The position numbers were made by a program, and so were the translations under genes. Of a DNA stretch of 5,836 bases, positions 1 to 5,243 are shown one piece after another. Positions within the stretch are counted from its first letter, which is position 1. Each line of letters opens with the position of its first letter. The stretch is from Methanocalculus sp. MSAO_Arc2 (GTDB lineage: Archaea; Halobacteriota; Methanomicrobia; Methanomicrobiales; Methanocorpusculaceae). The notes below the pieces were generated by a model, which was given only the letters and a program-made list of their open reading frames with translations, ran no database searches and was not told where the DNA came from. The stretch is from assembly GCA_003838065.1 (NCBI GenBank), contig QZAC01000113.1:1-5836 (forward strand), read 5' to 3'.

Positions 1-410
1 CGCCTCCCATCGATGCACCGGGGATACATCCCCTCTCCCTGTCGTGGAAGTTCCTCTTCGAATGTGATTAAGTGCTGCCAGTCATCTCCAAAATCATATT
101 CATACCGGGCTGTGATGCCGGACCTGTGAAAATACCGCCTGATCTTCTCTTTCCGTTCATCATAACAGACCACCTGACCTTCCGGTAATTCATTTGTCAT
201 ATCGGTGATTAGCTTTTCCTCTCCGGTGTAGGGGTCTCAGATTGAGAAATCATCGAGGTGATAATCTTCCCATCCAAACGAATCAACGATGGCAAAATGG
301 AGATCGCGAAAACTGCTGGTCGAGGCGATCTGCACCCTCCGCCAAATAGATGGCTTTATTTCCAGGAGCTCGATTTTGAACTGGTAAACCGTTGAAAAGA
401 CTCTTCTCAT
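1..410 (-). pseudogene. pRiA4b ORF-3-like protein, interrupted by an in-frame TGA, 3' end outside the window
   Basis: Reading the minus strand from ATG at 410 gives about 136 codons in one frame, broken only by a TGA at 239-237 (codon 58). Before the stop I read VYQFKIELLEIKPSIWRRVQ (residues 9-28) and then GWEDYHLDDFSI. After it come DPYTGEE, a linker, YEYDFGDDWQHLITFEEELP and YPRCIDGRR at the window edge. The order IKPxIWRRV, GWxDxHL, YDFGDDWxH, YPxCxDGxR is the signature of the plasmid pRiA4b ORF-3-like family (Pfam PRiA4_ORF3), whose biochemical function is unknown and which is often found in accessory or mobile DNA. Homology continues in the same frame across the stop, so this looks like a nonsense mutation (for example CGA Arg to TGA) and not the natural end of a 57-residue protein. 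The start has only a weak purine-rich GAGAG upstream. An overlapping open frame at 283-510 is out of register with the conserved motifs and is not the gene. Confidence 0.8.
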
Positions 411-485
411 GATGCACTTCTCTCTCTTTTGTATTTTTCTCCTGTGTGACGATGAATGTGCCCGATTTGGTTACTATCAGGGTTC

Positions 486-500
486 TTTTTATTGAATATA
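486..500 (-). promoter_or_regulatory. candidate archaeal TATA region for the pRiA4b-like gene
   Basis: Read on the minus strand, this AT-rich stretch is TATATTCAATAAAAA, placed 76-90 nt before the ATG at 410. An archaeal start site about 25 nt downstream would give a leader of roughly 50 nt. It is supported only by base composition and position, with no clear BRE. Confidence 0.3.
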
Positions 501-531
501 CGTATGGCAATTGGGGTATGTTCGAAATCTG

Positions 532-636
532 TTAGATGATAGTTGGATAATTTTTAAAGCTAGATAAATTTCAAATACAGAAATAAACCTCAATTATTTG
601 AAATTGAAAAAAACAGTTGGATGTAGGTTAGATAAT
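532..636. repeat. four TTRGAT-type direct repeats in two pairs with 11-bp spacing
   Basis: TTAGATGAT (532-540) and TTGGATAAT (543-551) start 11 bp apart. TTGGATGTA (617-625) and TTAGATAAT (628-636) also start 11 bp apart. The shared core is TTRGAT, and a weaker fifth copy, CTAGATAAA, lies at 560-568. Eleven bp is about one helical turn, so each pair would present the motif on the same face of the DNA. The two pairs lie on either side of the inverted repeat at 567-605. All of this is in the gap between the divergent pRiA4b-like and DUF362 genes, so a regulator-binding role is plausible. The regulator is unknown. Confidence 0.5.
567..605. repeat. perfect 11-bp inverted repeat AATTTCAAATA / TATTTGAAATT
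   Basis: The left arm is 567-577 and the right arm 595-605, separated by 17 bp. The bases immediately outside and inside the arms do not pair, so the repeat is sharply bounded. Its centre (586) nearly coincides with the midpoint (584) of the two flanking TTRGAT repeat pairs. The arms are AT-rich and would make a weak RNA hairpin, so a DNA operator is more likely than a terminator. Confidence 0.55.
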
Positions 637-691
637 TGACTGTTAGTTCCCCCCGTCAACTGCAACTGTTTCCAAAATGGAAATAGTTGAC
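611..691. repeat. cluster of smaller inverted repeats ahead of the DUF362 gene
   Basis: AAACAGTTG (611-619) is the exact reverse complement of CAACTGTTT (663-671). GTCAAC (655-660) is repeated inverted as GTTGAC (686-691). TTTCC (669-673) and GGAAA (679-683) flank AAAAT. Together with the upstream repeats this fills the 411-764 gap with dyad symmetry, but the arms are short and partly overlapping, so some may be chance in AT-rich DNA. I see no gene in this gap. Confidence 0.35.
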
Positions 692-764
692 ATCTCAGTC
701 GTTCAACAGATCCGCATCCCCCCATCCCCAAGTATCTTCTCTCATGAACGCCCCACCTTTCTCC

Positions 765-1874
765 ATGGCTGCGAAGGTATGGTTTGCCTCGTCTGAGGCA
801 GGAGTTCAGGGGGAAAGCCTCCAGGCAAAGCTCCTGCGGCTCCTTGATGAGGCGGGGCTCTGCGAGCGGGTTGCCGGAGATGGCGGTCTTGTCGCGGTGA
901 AGACGCATTTTGGAGAAGAAGGGTGTGACAGCTTCGTCTCGCCGCTCTATATCCGGCAGGTTGTCTCAAAAGTGAAAGAGGCGGGCGGGGTGCCGTTTGT
1001 AACCGATACAAACACGCTCTACCGGGGGATGAGGTACAATGCCGTCTCCCATCTTGCGCTTGCCATCCGGCATGGGTTTGGGTCAGAGGTAACCGGTGCT
1101 CCTGTCTACATTGCAGACGGGCTCAGGTCAGAAAACGAGGTAGTTGTCCCGATTCCCGGTGTCCGCCTGAACAAAGCCTGGATAGCCACCGGGATTGCTG
1201 AGGCTGATTCTCTGGTCGTCGTCTCGCATGTCAAGGGCCATGCGGTTGCCGGTTTTGGAGGAGCGATTAAGAACCTGGGGATGGGGTGTGCATCTGCTGC
1301 CGGAAAACATGAGCAGCACCGTGCGATGCCTGCTATCGCCAGGGAGGATGACTGTGAAGGGTGCGGGGGCTGCGTCTCAGCCTGCCCCGAGAATGCGATC
1401 ACTTTTGAGGGTGGTGCCCGGATTGATCCGGACGCCTGTATCGGGTGCGGGATCTGTGTTGAGACCTGCCCGGAATCTGTGATCTACTTTGATTATGAAC
1501 GTGATGCGGCACACCTTTCAGAACGGCTTGCAGAATATGCTCTCGCCGCTGCATCCCTCTTCCCGGAGAAGGTGCTGTACCTGAACTTCCTCCTCAAAAT
1601 CACCCCTGACTGTGACTGTGCACCCTTCTCGGACCGGCCGATTGTCCCGGATATCGGGATTCTGGCATCAGCTGACCCGGTGGCAATCGATGCCGCCAGC
1701 CTTGATCTCATCGATGCCCAGCACGGGCTTGAAGGAACCCGGCTTCTCCTGCACCATGCTCCGGGTGAGGATAAGTTTGCAGGAGTCTGGCCTGAGGTTC
1801 CGATCCGGACGCAGGTTATCCACGGGGAGCGGATCGGCCTTGGCACCAGTGAGTATGAACTGGTCAGGATCTGA
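765..1874 (+). CDS. DUF362 protein with two [4Fe-4S] ferredoxin motifs
   Basis: A 369-residue, probably cytoplasmic iron-sulfur protein of the DUF362 family, common in strict anaerobes and methanogens and without a settled reaction. Conserved features are VKTHFGE (residues 45-51), a long block from H155 (HVKGHAVAGFGGAIKNLGMG), and DCDC (282-285) ahead of a PIVPDIGILASADPVAID stretch. A bacterial-type ferredoxin insert carries C197-x2-C200-x2-C203-x3-C207-P and C225-x2-C228-x2-C231-x3-C235-P, enough for two [4Fe-4S] clusters. The invariant His and the DCDC motif could bind a metal or substrate, which is inference. I chose ATG 765 because MAAKVWFAS matches where family members usually begin. 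ATG 744 and TTG 687 are in frame, but the extra residues look unconserved. No Shine-Dalgarno is visible at any of the three. The gene converges exactly with the ThiC-family gene. A redox or electron-transfer role is likely; the substrate is unknown. Confidence 0.88.
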   Translation: MAAKVWFASSEAGVQGESLQAKLLRLLDEAGLCERVAGDGGLVAVKTHFGEEGCDSFVSPLYIRQVVSKVKEAGGVPFVTDTNTLYRGMRYNAVSHLALAIRHGFGSEVTGAPVYIADGLRSENEVVVPIPGVRLNKAWIATGIAEADSLVVVSHVKGHAVAGFGGAIKNLGMGCASAAGKHEQHRAMPAIAREDDCEGCGGCVSACPENAITFEGGARIDPDACIGCGICVETCPESVIYFDYERDAAHLSERLAEYALAAASLFPEKVLYLNFLLKITPDCDCAPFSDRPIVPDIGILASADPVAIDAASLDLIDAQHGLEGTRLLLHHAPGEDKFAGVWPEVPIRTQVIHGERIGLGTSEYELVRI

Positions 1875-1877
1875 TCA
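1872..1877. other. abutting convergent stop codons forming the palindrome TGATCA
   Basis: The plus-strand DUF362 gene ends with TGA at 1872-1874 and the minus-strand ThiC-family gene ends with TGA at 1877-1875. No base lies between them, and no T-rich terminator fits. Transcripts from either side must therefore end inside the opposing coding sequence, giving overlapping antisense 3' ends. Confidence 0.85.
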
Positions 1878-3116
1878 TAAGCGGCCCAGGTGCTCCTGCA
1901 TGATCCTGATCGCACAGTAATCGCCGCACATTGAGCAGGGCCCGCTCTCCGGAACCCGTGACCGGATACCCTCCGGATCGATTGCCAGTTCAACCTGGCC
2001 CTTCCAGTCGAGTGCCGCCCGGCATTGCGAGAAGGATCTGTCGTTTTCATCCAGCCCCAGCCGGACAGTATCGCCGACATGAGCGGCAATCCGGAAGGCG
2101 ATCAGCCCCTCCCGGATTTCGTCCCCTGACGGGAGACCGATATGTTCTGCCGGGGTGATGGCGCAGAGGTAGTCTGCACCGGCAGCCACTGCTCCCGCCG
2201 CCCCGATTGCACCGGCGATATGGTCGTGGCCGACTGCCCGGTCGGTTGCAAGCGGCCCGGCGACAAAGAGGGGGTAGGGGGAGGCATCCTTATACAGCCG
2301 GACGCAGAAGGGGATGCGGTTAATTCTGACATGGCCGCCGCATCCTTCGATGATCACCTGGACTCCTGCCTCATGGAAACGATCTGCGATTTTTATATTC
2401 TGCTTCCGCTCAAGAGCCGCCGCAACATCGCCCCCGTCAACGATGCTTCCTCCCCGCATCGTGTTTCCAAGCGAGACAACGATCTCATGCCGTTTCATGA
2501 TTTCGGCGACTTCATCAAAGTGTTCGAGAAAGGGGTTTTCATTCCCGGTCCTGAGCATGTATGCAGCCGTCAGGGATCCGCCTTTTGAGACGACACCGAG
2601 GATACGCTGGCTTCTCTTTAGTGCCGAGAGGATTGTCCGGTCGGTTCCATGCAGGACCAGCGAGCTGATCCCCTCCTCTGCATGCTGCTTCACGCAATCG
2701 ATGATGATATCGGCGTTGAGCTCAGCGACCCCGCCTGCATCGACTGTTGCCTGGTAGACAGGGACTGTGGTGAGCGGGACGGTGGTATGTGCAACGACAG
2801 CCTCCCGGATCGCAACGATATCGCCACCCATCGAGAGGTCGGTTATGGTATCTGCACCATACTGTTCTGCAATCTGAGCTTTCGCAACCTCAGCATCTAG
2901 ATCTGATCTCGCGGTTGATGTTCCGAGATTCACGTTCACTTTCGCAGAGAAACCCCGCCCGATCCCGGTACCTTTCCCGTCCCGCACCATGACAGCAACC
3001 CTGCCATGGGCGATATCATGGATAAGATAGTCGGTGCTGATCCCTTCTTTTTCCGCGGCAAAAGCAGCAGCAGGCGCGATTCTGCCTTCAATTGCCTCTT
3101 CGATGATGGTCCCCAT
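1875..3116 (-). CDS. thiC: ThiC-family radical SAM enzyme (HMP-P synthase or 5-hydroxybenzimidazole synthase paralogue)
   Basis: A 413-residue enzyme of the ThiC family, which rearranges aminoimidazole ribotide using SAM and a C-terminal [4Fe-4S] cluster. Canonical ThiC makes the thiamine pyrimidine HMP-P; the paralogue BzaF makes 5-hydroxybenzimidazole, the lower ligand of the cobamide known from methanogens. Family motifs in order: VNVNLGTS (60-67), DLSMGGD (93-99), VVSKGGSLTAAYML (175-188), SLGNTMRGG (215-223), EGCGGH (257-262), GPLATD (287-292), TPAEHIGLP (321-329) and a C-terminal C394-x2-C397-x3-C401. H262 and H325 correspond to the metal-binding histidines of Caulobacter ThiC. Canonical SLGDGLRPG and EGPGHVP are altered, and the cysteine motif is one residue shorter than the bacterial CX2CX4C, so the symbol thiC is provisional. 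The length fits short archaeal ThiC and BzaF equally. The start has a Shine-Dalgarno GGAG at 3129-3126, 9 nt upstream. Confidence 0.93.
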   Translation of the reverse strand: MGTIIEEAIEGRIAPAAAFAAEKEGISTDYLIHDIAHGRVAVMVRDGKGTGIGRGFSAKVNVNLGTSTARSDLDAEVAKAQIAEQYGADTITDLSMGGDIVAIREAVVAHTTVPLTTVPVYQATVDAGGVAELNADIIIDCVKQHAEEGISSLVLHGTDRTILSALKRSQRILGVVSKGGSLTAAYMLRTGNENPFLEHFDEVAEIMKRHEIVVSLGNTMRGGSIVDGGDVAAALERKQNIKIADRFHEAGVQVIIEGCGGHVRINRIPFCVRLYKDASPYPLFVAGPLATDRAVGHDHIAGAIGAAGAVAAGADYLCAITPAEHIGLPSGDEIREGLIAFRIAAHVGDTVRLGLDENDRSFSQCRAALDWKGQVELAIDPEGIRSRVPESGPCSMCGDYCAIRIMQEHLGRL

Positions 3117-3215
3117 CTGGTATAACTCCGGGCTTTGCTACTGGTATGTCCGAACCCGGTAGCAATGAACGTGTGCATAGCAGATACGTCTGATCGAATG
3201 ATCTTCTCTTCGGAG
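3117..3215 (-). promoter_or_regulatory. structured 5' leader of the ThiC-family gene with hairpin over the ribosome binding site
   Basis: On the minus-strand RNA, CCGGGU (3159-3154) can pair with GCCCGG (3133-3128), five G-C pairs plus a G-U, which covers the GG of the Shine-Dalgarno GGAG (3129-3126). A second stem, GCUAC (3163-3159) with GUAGC (3141-3137), shares C3159 and interleaves with the first, so the two are either alternatives or form a pseudoknot. Upstream in the leader are three small hairpins in series: CUC-CGAA-GAG (3215-3206), GAUC-AUUC-GAUC (3203-3192) and CAGA-CGUA-UCUG (3192-3181). This resembles an RNA that controls translation, but the structure is deduced by eye and no known riboswitch class was recognised. 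Confidence 0.35.
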
Positions 3216-3270
3216 CTGTTCTCGAAAAACTGCAATTTGGACTCAAACAATCAAAATGTCTGTTTCATCC

Positions 3271-3711
3271 TCACGGACATATATTTGTCATGCAAAATAC
3301 CATTTTCTGCTGGGCTGTATACAGCTCATCGACATGGGATCTGATCTCCTCTTCAGATGCGAGTAGCTCCTCGTTTGCTGCCGTCAGCTCGTCATTTGAC
3401 CTGCCAAGCAGGGTGGCAAGCTCAGCCCTCTTCATGGCAAGATAGGTGATGATGCCTGCGATCAGGATGAATAAAGCCACCCTGACTCCCGCACTCAGCA
3501 GGAGATCAGGGTCGGGTGTGGCAGATCCGAAGAGGATAAAGTAAGTGACTGCAAGCAGGATGGAGAAGAGGAAGCCCCGCTTATAATAATAGATGCACGC
3601 GATGATGATAGGGATGTAGTAAAGGTTCTGGAAGATGATGAACCAGCCGATGGAGAGGGAGTAGAGCGTGACGATGAGAGAGATCGCTGGCGTTATGGTG
3701 AGTACAATCAA
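3271..3711 (-). pseudogene. truncated membrane sensor histidine kinase (N-terminal membrane domain and coiled coil only)
   Basis: A 146-residue product with four predicted membrane segments (about residues 1-20, 23-43, 46-64 and 70-93), followed by a charged coiled coil from about 94 to 133 with NDELTAANEELLASEEEIRS. In methanogen sensor kinases this arrangement leads through the coiled coil into PAS and histidine kinase domains. Here the frame stops at TGA 3273-3271 after an unrelated-looking tail (KMVFCMTNICP), and no PAS, H-box or ATPase motif is found downstream in any minus-strand frame I read. The 5' end is also weak: the only start is TTG at 3711 with no convincing ribosome site, and an in-frame TAG lies 14 codons further upstream. 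Loss of the catalytic domains by deletion is the simplest reading. A small membrane protein that still dimerises and interferes with other kinases is possible. Confidence 0.6.
3279..3286 (-). promoter_or_regulatory. candidate TATA box for the ThiC-family gene
   Basis: The minus strand reads AAATATAT here, inside the near-palindrome GACAAATATATGTC (3289-3276). Transcription would start about 25 nt downstream, near 3255, giving a leader of about 140 nt. The box overlaps the last codons of the truncated sensor gene, which suggests the ThiC-family gene has its own promoter. Confidence 0.4.
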
Positions 3712-3862
3712 GGGTATGCTCTCCAGTCCTTGATCGCTATAAGACTTCCACTAATCCGGTGAACCAGGGCTATCAGTTCTCCGGCTTAATAGCTTTCTTT
3801 CACCATACAGGTCATACAGAATACGATCCGGCGAGGGGAAATGTATTGCCATAGAATCTCTC

Positions 3863-3887
3863 ATACGGTTGCCGTATATTGTAATAT
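3863..3887. promoter_or_regulatory. two overlapping palindromes, possible operator
   Basis: ATACGG-TTG-CCGTAT (3863-3877) has perfect 6-bp arms and overlaps by two bases ATATT-GT-AATAT (3876-3887), with perfect 5-bp arms. They lie about 160 bp upstream of the binding-protein gene and 150 bp upstream of the sensor remnant. The binding-protein family is often under metal or cobamide control in other organisms, so a repressor site is conceivable, but no known operator consensus was matched. Confidence 0.35.
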
Positions 3888-4006
3888 TGAGTGATTTCCG
3901 GGAATAATTATCCCTCATAGATCCCTGGGCTCTTTCTCTTCATCCAATTTGTAAAAACATCAAAAGTTTTGTTATTCTATATTCTACTCAGGATAAAATG
4001 GGTGTG

Positions 4007-4014
4007 TTTAAGTA
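4007..4014 (+). promoter_or_regulatory. candidate TATA box for the binding-protein gene
   Basis: TTTAAGTA begins 41 bp upstream of ATG 4048. Starting transcription about 25 bp downstream would give a leader of around 10 nt, consistent with the weak ribosome site (GGTG two bases before the ATG). It is only a composition and position argument. Confidence 0.35.
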
Positions 4015-4047
4015 AGCGCATCTCCCACTCTGTTACGATGTGGTGCT

Positions 4048-5193
4048 ATGAATAGCAGAATGGGTATTATCGCCTGCGGCGTGGCGCTTCTCTTCCTTTT
4101 TGCAGGTGCCGGATGTACGACAGATGCCGGAACTGATCCGAAGACAGGAACACCGGAAGCGACCGTCACCGATGGGTTCGGCAGAGCCGTGACTGTCCCG
4201 CAACCTGTTGAGAGCATCCTCTGCTCGGGGTCCGGATGTCTGCGATATGCAGTGTACCTTGAGAGTGTTGACAGGATCGTCGGTGTGGACAGCCAGGATA
4301 AGAATTACCGGGAGATAGAGGGGAGACCCTATGCCTTAATCCACCGGGATCACCTGATGACGCTTCCGCTCTTTGGAGAGCTGCGGGGAAGGGACGATCC
4401 CGAGAAGGTCATTTCAATTGGCCCGGATCTCGTCTTCAAGACCGGATCGACCGGGACAAGCTATGCGACAAGCGGTCCTGAAGCGGACTCGCTCCAGCAG
4501 AGAACCGGAGTGCCGGTGGTTGCATTCGCATACGGCTCCCTCAGAAATGATGCCGAGAAGAAAGAGATGTATGATGCCCTCCGTCTGATGGGGACTGTGC
4601 TTGGGAAAGATGACCGTGCGGAAGCGGTGATCGCCTATATCGAAGATACAATGGCAGATCTTGAAAAGCGCACCGGTGATATTCCGGCGGCAGAACAAAA
4701 GCGGGTCTATGTCGGCGGGGTGAGCAGTGCCGGTGCGCATGGCATCATCTCGACCGAGCCTGCGTATCCGCCCTTTGCCTGGGTGCATGCAGATAATGTC
4801 GCAGCCGGTCTTGGCATTGCACATGCCGATATTGCCAAGGAGGCTTTAGTGAACTGGGATCCCGATTATCTCTTCATTGATGTGAATACCATGACAACAG
4901 ATGATGAAGGAGCAATCGGGCAGCTGAAGAGAGATCCGGCACTAAAAGGGCTTACAGCGGTAAAGGAAGAAAGGGTCTATGGCGTCCTTCCCTACAACTT
5001 CTATAATGTCAACCACGGTACCGTGCTTGCAAATGCATACTTTGTCGGTAAAGTCCTCTACCCTGACCGGTTTGCGGATATCGATCCTGCAGAGAAGGCT
5101 GACGAGATCTACTCCTTCCTGCTGGGAGAGCCAGCCTTTGATCAGCTGAACAGCCAGTATGGGGATCTCGGGTTCTCCCAGATCCCGATCTGA
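4048..5193 (+). CDS. ABC transporter substrate-binding lipoprotein, FecB/BtuF type (iron complex or cobamide)
   Basis: A 381-residue extracytoplasmic lipoprotein that would capture an iron chelate, corrinoid or other metal complex for an ABC importer. Residues 1-22 are a signal peptide (short basic start, hydrophobic stretch about 6-19) ending in a lipobox, FAGAGC, with C23 as the lipid-anchored residue, then a Thr/Gly/Pro-rich linker. The Peripla_BP_2 domain opens at DGFGRAVTVPQPVESI (42-57), with RIVGVD (76-81), DPEKVISIGPDLVF (117-130), NWDPDYLFID (269-278) and a closing stretch with LANAYFVGKVLYPDRFADID (327-346) typical of methanogen members. Length and frame look complete. The ATG at 4048 fits the signal peptide. 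No FecCD permease or FecE ATPase is adjacent: the next gene is convergent, so the protein must work with a transporter elsewhere or upstream of the window. The ligand cannot be told from sequence. Confidence 0.87.
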   Translation: MNSRMGIIACGVALLFLFAGAGCTTDAGTDPKTGTPEATVTDGFGRAVTVPQPVESILCSGSGCLRYAVYLESVDRIVGVDSQDKNYREIEGRPYALIHRDHLMTLPLFGELRGRDDPEKVISIGPDLVFKTGSTGTSYATSGPEADSLQQRTGVPVVAFAYGSLRNDAEKKEMYDALRLMGTVLGKDDRAEAVIAYIEDTMADLEKRTGDIPAAEQKRVYVGGVSSAGAHGIISTEPAYPPFAWVHADNVAAGLGIAHADIAKEALVNWDPDYLFIDVNTMTTDDEGAIGQLKRDPALKGLTAVKEERVYGVLPYNFYNVNHGTVLANAYFVGKVLYPDRFADIDPAEKADEIYSFLLGEPAFDQLNSQYGDLGFSQIPI

Positions 5194-5218
5194 TTCCTTT
5201 TTTCCTTTTCTCGTTTTT
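5194..5218 (+). terminator. T-rich intrinsic terminator of the binding-protein gene
   Basis: Directly after the stop codon are T6 (5198-5203), T4 (5206-5209) and T5 (5214-5218) tracts separated by C-rich spacers. Archaeal RNA polymerase terminates on such oligo-T tracts without needing a hairpin. It acts on the plus strand only; nothing similar is seen for the opposing permease gene in this 50-bp gap. Confidence 0.65.
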
Positions 5219-5243
5219 CCCTGGATGAGCGTGCTATCTCCAT

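Larger units (their letters stand above)
3712..4047. other. 336-bp intergenic region between the sensor remnant and the binding-protein gene
   Basis: No convincing coding sequence is seen on either strand. It serves as the upstream region for both divergent neighbours and becomes AT-rich from about 3840. It holds the direct repeat CATACAG at 3804-3810 and 3813-3819 (9 bp apart), the double palindrome at 3863-3887 and a candidate TATA box near 4007. Confidence 0.6.

Noticed and set aside
237..239. TGA read as selenocysteine
   Set aside because: The family has no selenoprotein members known to me, the residue is not at a conserved Cys position, and no SECIS-like structure was seen.
283..510. 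Minus-strand open frame of 75 codons at the start of the pRiA4b-like gene
   Set aside because: It is in a different frame from the conserved family motifs, and its residues show no family similarity.
1493..2089. Long minus-strand open frame of 198 codons across the DUF362/ThiC junction
   Set aside because: It overlaps two well-supported genes in other frames, has an Arg/Ser-rich composition typical of a frame shadow, and matches no family I know.
2936..3250. Minus-strand open frame of 104 codons over the ThiC-family start
   Set aside because: About half lies inside the ThiC-family gene in another frame, and the upstream half shows no recognisable domain. It may still be worth a look in the 3117-3250 part.
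3117..3290. TPP (THI-box) or cobalamin riboswitch upstream of the ThiC-family gene
   Set aside because: Neither the CUGAGA / GAUAAUGCC-type THI elements nor a B12-box could be found on the minus strand of this leader.
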